From Mageeibacillus sp. UBA6980 (lineage in GTDB: Bacteria > Bacillota > Clostridia > Saccharofermentanales > Saccharofermentanaceae): a stretch of 64,000 nt of DNA. This document shows, piece by piece, positions 52,922 through 61,659 of this stretch (position 1 is the first letter of the stretch; the number at the start of each line of letters is the position of its first letter). Where the stretch lies: NCBI GenBank assembly GCA_002450095.1, contig DJYK01000003.1, forward strand, positions 1 through 64,000, written 5' to 3'. A program made the translations under genes and the position numbers. The notes under the pieces are model-generated. The model saw nothing but the letters and a program-made list of their open reading frames with translations, was not told the origin of the DNA and searched no databases.

Positions 52922-54178
52922 ATGAGTACTTTAGACTTTTCCGCAGTTGATCTTAATGATATCTACATCGATCCCGAACGGGCGGCAAGGCAGCCGGAAC
53001 GTTATGCAAATGCCGTAAATCTCTTTGAGAAGAACTTCGGCTCAGAAGACGGCCTTGAGATCTACTCTGCCCCGGGCAGGACCGAAGTCGGAGGAAACCA
53101 CACCGACCATCAGCACGGAGAGGTCCTCGCGGCTTCCATCAATCTCGATGCCATAGCTGTAGTACGAAAGACATCTGACGGTATCGTCAGGGTGATATCC
53201 GAAGGCAACAAGGTTCCCGATATCAATATCGAAGACCTTACCGGAAACGAATCCGAGAAGGGCACGACTCTTGCACTCATCAAGGGAGTTCTTGCCGGGT
53301 TACGGTTCGAAGGATATACCGTCGGCGGATTTGACGCATACATCACGAGCGATGTCCTCATCGGTGCGGGACTGTCGTCTTCCGCCGCTTTCGAGACGCT
53401 GATCGGAACAATAATCTCCGGTCTGTATAACAACATGAGCATAGATCCCGTCATGATCGCGAAGATCGGGCAGTACGCCGAGAACGTTTATTTCGGCAAG
53501 CCCTGCGGACTTATGGATCAGATGGCATGCTCGGTAGGAAACATGGTTCACATCGACTTTAAGCACCCCGACAATCCGGAAGTCGAGAGAGTTGATTTCG
53601 ACTTTACGAAGACCGGCTACAGCCTCTGCATAACAGACACCAAAGGATCGCACAGCGATCTTACGGACGACTACGCCGCAGTACCGTCCGAGATGAAGAA
53701 GATAGCATCCCTTCTCGGACACGATGTTCTCCGCCCCGTCACCTTAGACGATATCCTCGCGAATATTCGTAAACTCAGAAACGAAGCCGGAGACAGAGCG
53801 GTCCTCCGTGCGATCCATTTTGTCGAAGAGACGAGAAGAGCGGGGCTCGAAGCACATGCTCTCCAGACCGGAGACCTCTGGGAATTCCTCAAGCTCGTTA
53901 AGGCGTCGGGAGATTCCTCTTATAAGTACCTTCAGAATGTTTATACGAATAACGACGTAACGCATCAGAACGTTTCGATCGCCCTCGCGGTAAGCGATGC
54001 GATCCTCGGCAAGGAAGAAGTCGCCCGTGTACACGGAGGAGGATTTGCCGGAACGATACAGGCATTCGTTAGAAACGAGAATACTGAAAAGTACGTGCAG
54101 ACCATGGACAGCATCTTCGGCGAAGGCTCGTGCCAGATCCTGAAGATAAGAAAATACGGCGGAATCAGAGTAATCTGA
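52922..54178 (+). CDS. galK: Galactokinase
   Basis: 418 residues of the GHMP kinase family. The galactokinase signature reads SAPGRTEVGGNHTDHQHGEV. The ATP loop is LIGAGLSSSAAFETLIG, and a C-terminal motif reads RVHGGGFAGTIQAFV. It phosphorylates galactose to galactose-1-phosphate, the first Leloir step. The N-terminus is extended by about 35 residues compared with E. coli GalK. AAGGAGG precedes the ATG. First of a galK-galT operon under the LacI-type promoter. Confidence 0.95.
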   Translation: MSTLDFSAVDLNDIYIDPERAARQPERYANAVNLFEKNFGSEDGLEIYSAPGRTEVGGNHTDHQHGEVLAASINLDAIAVVRKTSDGIVRVISEGNKVPDINIEDLTGNESEKGTTLALIKGVLAGLRFEGYTVGGFDAYITSDVLIGAGLSSSAAFETLIGTIISGLYNNMSIDPVMIAKIGQYAENVYFGKPCGLMDQMACSVGNMVHIDFKHPDNPEVERVDFDFTKTGYSLCITDTKGSHSDLTDDYAAVPSEMKKIASLLGHDVLRPVTLDDILANIRKLRNEAGDRAVLRAIHFVEETRRAGLEAHALQTGDLWEFLKLVKASGDSSYKYLQNVYTNNDVTHQNVSIALAVSDAILGKEEVARVHGGGFAGTIQAFVRNENTEKYVQTMDSIFGEGSCQILKIRKYGGIRVI

Positions 54179-54195
54179 GATCAGGGGGAAATCAC

Positions 54196-55686
54196 ATGAG
54201 AGACATTAATTATCTTATAACTGAATTGGTAAACTACGGATGCGAAACAGGCCTTGTTGACGAACTCGACAGGATGTATACGATAAACAGGCTTCTCGAA
54301 CTTCTGGGCATAGATGAATACGAGGAACCCGATGAGCCCGTATCACCCAGAGAACTCCACCTGATACTCGAGGACTTCATAGCATTACAGGGAGACCTTA
54401 CGAATGTTCAGAAAGATCTTTTTGATACCAAGCTTATGGGAGCGCTCACACCTCCCCCGTCTGTCATCTCGGGAATGTTCGAAGCCATAAAAGAGATATC
54501 CGCCAAAGATGCCACGGACTGGTACTACCAGTTCTCGCAGGATACGAATTACATAAGGACGGACAGGATCGCCAAAGATATCAAGTGGAAGTCCGAGACT
54601 GAATACGGCGATATGGACATCACGATAAACTTAAGTAAACCCGAGAAGGATCCGAGAGACATCGCGGCTGCGGGTAAGGCTAAGTCCACGTCCTACCCCA
54701 AGTGCCTCCTTTGCCGTGAGAATGAGGGGTTCGCCGGAACAAGGACTCATCCTGCGAGACAGAACCACAGGATAATCCCTATCGAGCTCGACGGAGATCC
54801 GTACTACCTTCAGTACTCCCCTTATGTTTACTATAACGAGCACTGCATAATCTTCAACAAGAAACATATCCCGATGGTCATCAATCATTCGACTTTCGTG
54901 AAGCTTCTGTCGTTTGTCGAACAGTTCCCGCACTATATCACCGGCTCCAACGCCGACCTTCCCATCGTCGGAGGATCCATCCTCTCGCACGATCATTTTC
55001 AGGGCGGCGGATACATCTTCCCGATGGCACGCGCAGAATACGAGAACACGTTCGAGATCCCGGGATACGAAGACATTACCGCCGGCATCGTCAAGTGGCC
55101 GATGTCTGTCATCAGGCTTACCGGAACAGACAGATCGCGCATGGCAGATCTCGCCGATAAGATCCTGACCGCCTGGCGATCATATACAGATGAAGACGCC
55201 TTCATATTTGCTAAGACAGAAGACGTTCCCCACAACACAATAACTCCGATCGCACGCGTTAACGCCAACGGACAGTTCGAATTGGATCTCGTCCTCCGCA
55301 ATAACATCACAACTGAAGAACACCCTCTCGGCGTTTACCATCCGCACGCCGAATACCATCACCTCAAAAAAGAGAATATCGGACTTATCGAAGTAATGGG
55401 ACTCGCGATCTTACCCGCAAGGCTTAAAGATGAGCTGAACGATCTGTCTTCGTCGATATTTGAAGGAAAAGATATCAGAGCCGACGAGACCCTGTCCAAG
55501 CACGCAGACTGGGTAGACGAGAAGATCCGTCCCCGCCTTAAAGACGACGTCTCACAGGAAGAAATCCTCGAGATCATCAAGGACGAAGTCGGAGTAGCAT
55601 TCTCCGAGATCTTAGAATGCGCAGGCGTCTACAAGCGCACCGAAGAAGGCCAAGCGGCATTCATGAGGTTCGTAGCAAGCTTATAA
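54196..55686 (+). CDS. galT: UDP-glucose-hexose-1-phosphate uridylyltransferase (class II)
   Basis: 496 residues, the long Firmicutes-type GalT. Motifs include CLLCRENEGFAGTRTHPARQ (metal Cys pair), ILSHDHFQGGGYIFPM with the active-site His region, and PHAEYHHLKKENIGLIEVMG. It swaps UMP between UDP-glucose and galactose-1-phosphate, giving glucose-1-phosphate and UDP-galactose. The ATG at 54196 follows GGGGGA and lies 17 bases after galK. The open frame starts 66 bases earlier inside galK and is not used. galE is not in the window. Confidence 0.94.
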   Translation: MRDINYLITELVNYGCETGLVDELDRMYTINRLLELLGIDEYEEPDEPVSPRELHLILEDFIALQGDLTNVQKDLFDTKLMGALTPPPSVISGMFEAIKEISAKDATDWYYQFSQDTNYIRTDRIAKDIKWKSETEYGDMDITINLSKPEKDPRDIAAAGKAKSTSYPKCLLCRENEGFAGTRTHPARQNHRIIPIELDGDPYYLQYSPYVYYNEHCIIFNKKHIPMVINHSTFVKLLSFVEQFPHYITGSNADLPIVGGSILSHDHFQGGGYIFPMARAEYENTFEIPGYEDITAGIVKWPMSVIRLTGTDRSRMADLADKILTAWRSYTDEDAFIFAKTEDVPHNTITPIARVNANGQFELDLVLRNNITTEEHPLGVYHPHAEYHHLKKENIGLIEVMGLAILPARLKDELNDLSSSIFEGKDIRADETLSKHADWVDEKIRPRLKDDVSQEEILEIIKDEVGVAFSEILECAGVYKRTEEGQAAFMRFVASL

Positions 55687-55701
55687 ATAAACTACTCACT
55701 T

Positions 55702-55817
55702 AGTGACTGAAATGTTGACCAACTCGTTCGATCAGTCACACTTTTGGTCACTGAGGGCCTCGTAGTGACTGAATTGTTGACCAACTCATTCAATCAGTCA
55801 CACTTTTGGTCACTGAG
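55702..55817. repeat. Two 62-base tandem units with nested inverted repeats
   Basis: Two copies, starting at 55702 and 55764, share AGTGACTGAA, TGTTGACCAACTC, TTC(G/A)ATCAGTCACAC and TTTTGGTCACTGAGG. Inside each, GTGACTGA pairs with TCAGTCAC and TGACCAA with TTGGTCA, so either strand can fold. The block lies between the convergent galT and DJ-1 genes, so it might end transcription from both sides, although no long U-run follows. Its build recalls the array at 3.55-3.74 kb but with different words. Confidence 0.7.
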
Positions 55818-55886
55818 GTTTGATCTGCTTATGCGTCTATCGGGTCATAAGCCGTAGGAAAGGACCTGATACAGGTTTCCATCTGA

Positions 55887-56444
55887 TCAGATCGTGTCTT
55901 GGTGCTGTATTCTGGATTTGATGTCGGAAGCGGCTTCATCGCCTTTGAGCATCCTGATGATCTCTATGCCTTCGTCGATACATGCTCCGAGACCTCGTCC
56001 GGTTATGATAAGTCCGTCCTTCTGAACAAGCGCACCGGTATATTCACCGCAGTCGAGCTTGTCTTCCCAGCCCGGGAAACAGGTGGCTTTCTTACCCTGA
56101 AGAACGCCCGCCTGACCTAATACGGAAGGGGCGGCACATACGGCGCCGAGTTTCTTGCCTTCACCTGCAAATCTCTTTATAAGTTCCTTCAGGCCTTCGT
56201 GTTCGAGCATATGCTTTGTTCCGGGCATACCTCCGGGTATGAAGAGCATATCGGAATCCGAGAAGTCCTCGGTATCGAACTTACCGTCAGCGATGATCGT
56301 GACTTTATGTGAACTTACGATCTTCTCGGTATCCATAATGGAGATGAGTCTTACCTCTATCCCCGCTCTTCGTAAAAGATCCACGATCGTAAGGCATTCC
56401 ACCTCTTCGGTTCCGTCAGCTATAAATACAGTTACTTTACACAT
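55887..56444 (-). CDS. DJ-1/PfpI-family protein
   Basis: 185 residues. VTVFIADGTEEVECLTIVDL carries the conserved Glu, and GAVCAAPSVLGQAGVL holds the nucleophilic-elbow Cys of the DJ-1/ThiJ group. The length matches YajL-like proteins. Proposed roles of the family are glyoxalase or protein repair and oxidative-stress defence; which applies here is not clear. It lies downstream of ilvE after that gene's terminator. Confidence 0.88.
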   Translation of the reverse strand: MCKVTVFIADGTEEVECLTIVDLLRRAGIEVRLISIMDTEKIVSSHKVTIIADGKFDTEDFSDSDMLFIPGGMPGTKHMLEHEGLKELIKRFAGEGKKLGAVCAAPSVLGQAGVLQGKKATCFPGWEDKLDCGEYTGALVQKDGLIITGRGLGACIDEGIEIIRMLKGDEAASDIKSRIQHQDTI

Positions 56445-56457
56445 ATCAACCTCTTAT

Positions 56458-56485
56458 AAAAAAAGCGGGTGCACAGGCACCCGCC
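56458..56485 (-). terminator. Rho-independent terminator of ilvE
   Basis: Minus strand: GCGGGTGC, loop CTGT, GCACCCGC, then seven T. It is 20 bases after the ilvE stop and before the DJ-1 gene, so it may partly insulate that gene. Confidence 0.9.
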
Positions 56486-56504
56486 TTAGATTCAGACTAT
56501 CCGA

Positions 56505-57539
56505 TCAGCACTTGATCTCCATGATCCAGCCTTCAGGTGCTTCGACCGTACCCATCTGGATACCTGTCAGAGTCTCACGAAGCTTTGTCATGACAGGACC
56601 CATCTCCTCCATACCGGAAGCAAATGTGAACTCCCTGCCGTGATCGTTGATCTTTCCGAGAGGAGAGATAACTGCTGCAGTACCGCACAGACCGCCCTCT
56701 GTGAAAGCGCCGCCCATAACTTCTTCAAGAGTTACCTCGCGCTCGTCTACCTTCATGCCGCAGTAGTGCTCTGCAACATATACGAGAGATCTTCTCGTGA
56801 TGGAAGGAAGGATGGAGTTGGACTTGGGAACAACGAGTGTGCCCTTGCCGTCAGTGAAGATGATGTTCGCTCCGCCTGTCTCCTCGATCTTTGTCCTTGT
56901 CTGAGGATCGAGATAGATGTTCTCTGCGAATCCTTCTTTATGAGCCGTAACGATAGCGTGAAGTGACATAGCATAGTTAAGACCGGCCTTGATGTTGCCT
57001 GTTCCGTGAGGAGCAGCTCTGTCGAAATCGGAAATCTTAACTACGATAGGCTTAGCGCCGCCCTTGAAGTAAGGTCCTACAGGGGTTGCAAAGATACGAT
57101 ACTGATACTCGTCGGCAGGCTTAACTCCGATAACGGGATTGATACCGAAGATATAAGGTCTCAGATAGAGAGAAGCGCCCGAACCGTACGGAGGTACCCA
57201 TGCGGCATTTCCTGCAACAGTCTCCTGAACGGATCTTATGAACATCTCTTCCGAAATAGGAGGAATCTCGAGACGAACTGCCGAATCGTGAAGTCTTTGA
57301 GCATTAAGGTCAGGACGGAATGTAACGATCCTTCCGTCAACAGTCTCGTAAGCCTTAAGACCTTCAAAGACTGTCTGTGCATACTGCAAAACTCCTGCGT
57401 CCTCGCTCATGACGATCTTGTCGTCATCGATCAACGCACCTTCGTCCCAAGCGCCGTTCGTATAATTAGCAACGAAACGCTTATCGGTCTTCGTATAACT
57501 GAATGTCAGATTAGACCAGTCAAGATTCTTCTTTTCCAT
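56505..57539 (-). CDS. ilvE: Branched-chain amino acid aminotransferase
   Basis: 344 residues of class IV PLP aminotransferases. The PLP Lys lies in GTGNIKAGLNYAMSLHA. Other signatures are QTVFEGLKAY, YLRPYIFG, EETGGANIIF and the C-terminal EGGLCGTAAVISPLGKI. It interconverts Val, Leu and Ile with their 2-oxo acids using glutamate/2-oxoglutarate. It is a single-gene unit with its own terminator, divergent from the zinc-ribbon gene. Confidence 0.95.
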   Translation of the reverse strand: MEKKNLDWSNLTFSYTKTDKRFVANYTNGAWDEGALIDDDKIVMSEDAGVLQYAQTVFEGLKAYETVDGRIVTFRPDLNAQRLHDSAVRLEIPPISEEMFIRSVQETVAGNAAWVPPYGSGASLYLRPYIFGINPVIGVKPADEYQYRIFATPVGPYFKGGAKPIVVKISDFDRAAPHGTGNIKAGLNYAMSLHAIVTAHKEGFAENIYLDPQTRTKIEETGGANIIFTDGKGTLVVPKSNSILPSITRRSLVYVAEHYCGMKVDEREVTLEEVMGGAFTEGGLCGTAAVISPLGKINDHGREFTFASGMEEMGPVMTKLRETLTGIQMGTVEAPEGWIMEIKC

Positions 57540-57639
57540 AGTAAAAGACCTCTTTTCGATATTAAATAATCGCGAATATTATAGCACTTACTATGCGGAT
57601 GTTGTATAATTCTCAAAGGAATATGAGGAGAAAAATGAT

Positions 57640-59148
57640 ATGAGCAATTGGAATAGTATAAACAAACAGGATCAGTATGATCTGAACACCCCATTCGGTT
57701 CTACCGCCAAAGACCCGTTCAAGGCTTCACATAAGGATGACTCATTTGACAGCCCTTTCTCGGGTAACACTCAGAAGTGTCCGGGCTGCGGAGCCAACCT
57801 CCTTTTTGATGCGGAAACCGGCTCGGTAAGATGTACGGCCTGCGGCAATGTCTACGATCCGAAAACGATGGAGATGAACGGTTCGCTCGGCATAGAGAAT
57901 CCCGAGCAGGAATACGGGATAGGCGATCAGATCGACTACGAGGACCGCGGCAACAAAGAGATCGTATGCAACTCATGCGGATCCCAGATCGTTACAGATG
58001 CGAATACCGCTGCTACCATGTGCCCGTTCTGCGGCTCGCCTGCCATTGTCACCAGAAATCTCACAAGGCAATTTCGACCGGACGCCATCCTTCCCTTCTC
58101 GATAACGAAGGATAAGGCGATCGAGCTTTATAAGGAGAGGATCTCGTCTTTGAAATACGTGCCCAAGGCATTCACACGCGAATCGACGGTCAATAAGATA
58201 ACAGGCATATACGTTCCGTTCTGGCTCCTGTCATGCGATGTTAAGATGGATATCGCCGGCTGGACACACACCGTTATAGACGGAAGCAAATACTACGATC
58301 CGGTAAAGCAGGAAGAGACCGGCAAGCACGCGATAGACATACCGGTCGACGGAGAGGTCGAATTCTCATTGAAGAATATCCCTTTCGACGGGTCGAGGAA
58401 GATCGCGAACAAGCTGATGCAGGCATGCGAGCCCTTCGACCTGTCAGGACTCGTCCCCTATAATGCATCCTTTCTCACGGGTTTTCTCGCAGAGAAGTAT
58501 GATACACAGCCGAAGGATATGTATGAGGTGATCAAGAAGCGCCTTGATAATTACTGTCATGATGTGGCAGAGAAGGTCAAGTTCGAGGACGTGGATGCCT
58601 TTACATACAACTCGTCCTACACGTGGATCAATTACAAGAATTATAAGATCATTTACTGTCTTCTGCCTATATGGTTCCTGAATGTTAAATATAATGACCG
58701 CGATTACAGATTCGCGATCAACGGACAGACCGGAGAAGTATGCGGCGTCGTTCCCGAGAGTTTCGGCGGAAGCATCATCAGAAGGGTTGCGGAAAAAGTC
58801 AACAATCTCACTTTCCAGCTCAACCGCACGGCAAGACACATGTTCTATGTAATCCCTTCGATATGCCTCGGACTTATCTACGGTTTGGCCAGGACCGGTC
58901 TGCGTATGAATTCTTTCATCACCTTAATCATCGTAACATTGTTTGTTCTTGCGATCGTAGGAGCAATGGGAGTAATAATCTGTCCTTTACTCGTCCAGAA
59001 AGAGAAAGAAAGAGACTCGGTGATCGGAGTATTCGATCCGCACAGGTTAGATAAGATGCCGGATGTATCCTACTATCTTGACACGACCAAAAAGATCAAA
59101 GCGAGAAAGAAACTGACTCCCGGAGGAGTGAGCGGAATCAGGATATAA
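57640..59148 (+). CDS. Zinc-ribbon membrane protein of unknown function
   Basis: 502 residues. An Asn/Asp-rich start leads to two zinc ribbons (CPGCGANLLFDAETGSVRCT ACG, and CNSCGSQIV...CPFCGSP) between residues 45 and 135. A large conserved middle domain follows (DAILPFSITKDKAIELYKER; IYVPFWLLSCDVKMDIAGWT; YCLLPIWFLNVKYNDRDYRF). Two membrane helices lie near the end (about 403-423 and 429-450). It resembles uncharacterised TFIIB-type zinc-ribbon proteins of Firmicutes. TATAAT lies about 36 bases before the ATG. It shares one base with the phosphodiesterase gene behind it. Confidence 0.78.
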   Translation: MSNWNSINKQDQYDLNTPFGSTAKDPFKASHKDDSFDSPFSGNTQKCPGCGANLLFDAETGSVRCTACGNVYDPKTMEMNGSLGIENPEQEYGIGDQIDYEDRGNKEIVCNSCGSQIVTDANTAATMCPFCGSPAIVTRNLTRQFRPDAILPFSITKDKAIELYKERISSLKYVPKAFTRESTVNKITGIYVPFWLLSCDVKMDIAGWTHTVIDGSKYYDPVKQEETGKHAIDIPVDGEVEFSLKNIPFDGSRKIANKLMQACEPFDLSGLVPYNASFLTGFLAEKYDTQPKDMYEVIKKRLDNYCHDVAEKVKFEDVDAFTYNSSYTWINYKNYKIIYCLLPIWFLNVKYNDRDYRFAINGQTGEVCGVVPESFGGSIIRRVAEKVNNLTFQLNRTARHMFYVIPSICLGLIYGLARTGLRMNSFITLIIVTLFVLAIVGAMGVIICPLLVQKEKERDSVIGVFDPHRLDKMPDVSYYLDTTKKIKARKKLTPGGVSGIRI

Positions 59149-59654
59149 TGAAGATACTTATCGCGAGCGATTCACACGGAAGAAGCGATCTTCTTTATAA
59201 AGCCTTCGACACCGAGAAGCCCGATATGGTGATCCACTTAGGAGATCTCGAAGACAACAGGGATATCGTAGAGAGAGAACTCGGATCTCCTCGTATCCCG
59301 TGCTTGTTCATTAAAGGAAACTGTGATTACGATTCAGAGGGAAAGCTTCTGCGGTCATCCGTATTCACGTTAAAGAACCACCGCTTCTTCTGCACTCACG
59401 GTCACCTGTATTCCGTAAATTACAATCTCAACGGGCTTATGTATGAGGCAAAGGATAATGACTGCGATATCGTACTCTTCGGACACATCCACAGGCCCGT
59501 AAACGAATTCATGGATCTGCCTTTTGGCGCGGGAAAGATCCACGTGATAAATCCCGGAAGCATAGCTTATCCGAGGGGCGGATCCGTAAAATCCTATATG
59601 ACAATGAATCTCAAAGATGACGGCGCTTACGATATAGAGCTTAAGACGCTGTAA
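59148..59654 (+). CDS. YfcE/MJ0936-type metallophosphoesterase
   Basis: 168 residues. All calcineurin-like metal motifs are present: ASDSHGR, HLGDLEDN, KGNCDYD, CTHGHLY and LFGHIHRP. Small proteins of this family hydrolyse phosphodiesters in vitro, and the natural substrate is unknown. The start ATG overlaps the preceding stop (TAATG), so translation is coupled to the zinc-ribbon protein. Confidence 0.9.
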   Translation: MKILIASDSHGRSDLLYKAFDTEKPDMVIHLGDLEDNRDIVERELGSPRIPCLFIKGNCDYDSEGKLLRSSVFTLKNHRFFCTHGHLYSVNYNLNGLMYEAKDNDCDIVLFGHIHRPVNEFMDLPFGAGKIHVINPGSIAYPRGGSVKSYMTMNLKDDGAYDIELKTL

Positions 59655-60528
59655 CCTCTTCCGGGTTCTCGTGCTTAAGATTCCAGTACCACCTGAACAC
59701 CGCCATGCCGATGATTATGATGTAACCAGCAACGCTTAGAAGTTCCGGAACTTCCGATAAGAAAGCTATCCCGAGCAGAGCCGAGAAGACGACTTGAGTA
59801 TTATCGAACACGCCTATCTTTCTTGCAGGCGCGAACTTATAAGCGGACGTTATCGAGAATTGGGCTATGGCGGCAAATACGCCGGCGATCACAAGACAGC
59901 CGAGCTGCCACCAGAGCATCGGTTTAAAGTTGAAGATCATGAACGGAGCCGAGAGCATGCACGAGAATATCGAGAAGCAAAGGACGATAATGGATGTCCT
60001 CTCGCCTCTTCTTCCGAGAAGTCTGATAAATGTATATGCGATACCGGCTCCGGCACCGCCCCAGATCCCGCACAAGGCAGGAACGATGCTCATGTCCCCG
60101 GTAGGTCTCGCGATAAGGATAACGCCCATGAATGCGATGACTGTCGTAAAGATATCGATCTTCGTCGGCTTCTCCTTAAGGATCGGAATGGATGCTATTA
60201 TCGCGAAGAACGGCGACAGCTTGTTGAGCATATTGGCATCCGCGAGAGGAAGATGATCTATCGCATAGAAATTACAAAGAAGCCCGGTCGTACCGAACAG
60301 ACACCTTAAGAAGATGTATCCGAAGTTTCCCTTCCCGATCTTGAACTTATCCTCGGAGCGGATCAGGGTAAAGAAGGCTATCACTGCGGCAAAAGCATTG
60401 CGAAAGAAAGCTTTCTCCATAGTGGGAACATCGCCTGACAGCCTTACAAAGAAGGTCATCAGAGCAAAACCCAAAGCGGCAAGCAAGATACATGCTATAC
60501 CTTTGGCATCGTTATTTCTGAACTTCAT
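59641..60528 (-). CDS. EamA-family (DMT) transporter
   Basis: 295 residues with ten membrane helices in two EamA halves (about 5-135 and 150-285). KGIACILLAALGFALMTFFV at the start, RNAFAAVIAF and PLADANMLNKLSPFFA fit drug/metabolite transporters of the RhaT/YdcZ-like type. The substrate is unknown, probably a metabolite exporter. The 3' end overlaps the convergent phosphodiesterase gene by 14 bases. Confidence 0.85.
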   Translation of the reverse strand: MKFRNNDAKGIACILLAALGFALMTFFVRLSGDVPTMEKAFFRNAFAAVIAFFTLIRSEDKFKIGKGNFGYIFLRCLFGTTGLLCNFYAIDHLPLADANMLNKLSPFFAIIASIPILKEKPTKIDIFTTVIAFMGVILIARPTGDMSIVPALCGIWGGAGAGIAYTFIRLLGRRGERTSIIVLCFSIFSCMLSAPFMIFNFKPMLWWQLGCLVIAGVFAAIAQFSITSAYKFAPARKIGVFDNTQVVFSALLGIAFLSEVPELLSVAGYIIIIGMAVFRWYWNLKHENPEEVTAS

Positions 60529-60536
60529 CGATCCCG

Positions 60537-61541
60537 TTACTCGGGGAGGATCCTCTCTACAGGCTTAAAGCCGGTGGTCTTGGCGAACTTCATGTTGTTC
60601 TTAAATCCGCTTATCGCATCGGAAGGATCGATCAGTTCCATATTAAGAGACTGAAGCTGGTTTCTTCCGAATTCAACGGAGAGCAGCGTAACTTCTGTCT
60701 CATGTCCGGTCGCAGTATTAAGAACGTTATCCACTGCATGGACATACACCTTATCTACAGGAAGAAGCGCGAATGAATCTCTCGCGACTCTTATCATCGT
60801 GCTGCAGATATAATCCTGCATAAGAGCATAGTAATTCGTCTTGCTCATTTCCTTCTCGCTCAGTGAACCGTTGGCCTTCAATGAGAGCTCGACATTCGGG
60901 ACCACTTCTTCTGACTTGACACGGAACTCTACTTCCAGAACGTCCTTCCTGTCGGTCCCGACTTCAAATGAAGATCCGAAGTCAAGAAGATCATCGTACG
61001 GCTTCATCTCATCGATTATCTCAAAGTAAGCATCTACATCGCCTTCGACCACTCTGTCGGAGAATTTCTTAAGATTCTCCCAGTCTGTATATGCATCTGT
61101 TCCTTTGGCTATATTGGTAGGGATCTCACCCTTGTTAAGGGCCTCCCAGTCGATATATCCGTCGGTCGCCTTATGGACTGATCTAATGCTGTTAACATAT
61201 GCCTCATACTCAGCGACCTTAGCCTTATTCTCCTCAATCTCACGAAGCTTTGCCTGATCGTTAGAAGAAGCAGAAGCGGCGGCCGCCGTCTTCTCCTTAC
61301 TGCTCTTGGAAGCCTTGTCTTCCTTGCCCTTACCGAAGCCTTTGCCTAACTTCTTGAGATCGAAGCTCTTTTTATAGTAAACCCCGGTTCCGGGTATCCC
61401 CACGCTCGTAGTGGACTTGCCGGTGGCGCTGATGGTCTCTCTGATTCCCTTCTTACCAAAGCTTATGCTCGGTCCGCTCTTACTCAGGTTGATCTTTACG
61501 CCGGGCGCGATGGTTATACTCTTTCTGAAACAAAGACCCAT
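60537..61541 (-). CDS. DUF4236-domain protein
   Basis: 334 residues. The N-terminal 55 residues (MGLCFRKSITIAPGVKINLS, SGPSISFGKKG, SVGIPGTGVYY) are the DUF4236 signature, a short beta module of unknown role. A Lys/Ala/Ser coiled segment (about 65-115) and a soluble alpha/beta domain (about 150-334) follow. The ATG at 61541 has GGAGG eight bases before. It is eight bases upstream of the EamA gene on the same strand, so probably co-transcribed. Confidence 0.8.
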   Translation of the reverse strand: MGLCFRKSITIAPGVKINLSKSGPSISFGKKGIRETISATGKSTTSVGIPGTGVYYKKSFDLKKLGKGFGKGKEDKASKSSKEKTAAAASASSNDQAKLREIEENKAKVAEYEAYVNSIRSVHKATDGYIDWEALNKGEIPTNIAKGTDAYTDWENLKKFSDRVVEGDVDAYFEIIDEMKPYDDLLDFGSSFEVGTDRKDVLEVEFRVKSEEVVPNVELSLKANGSLSEKEMSKTNYYALMQDYICSTMIRVARDSFALLPVDKVYVHAVDNVLNTATGHETEVTLLSVEFGRNQLQSLNMELIDPSDAISGFKNNMKFAKTTGFKPVERILPE

Positions 61542-61659
61542 ATACAACACCTCCAAAATGTGTAATTGAAATATAATTTTAATCTTTACAGTGTTTATTT
61601 TACTACACGAGCAGAACTTAAAAAGGTAAAATTTAATTGTTAAAGGAAATATTTACAAC

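Noticed and set aside
54130..54195. GTG start of galT inside galK
   Set aside because: The ATG at 54196 has a GGGGGA site and matches the usual galT N-terminus.
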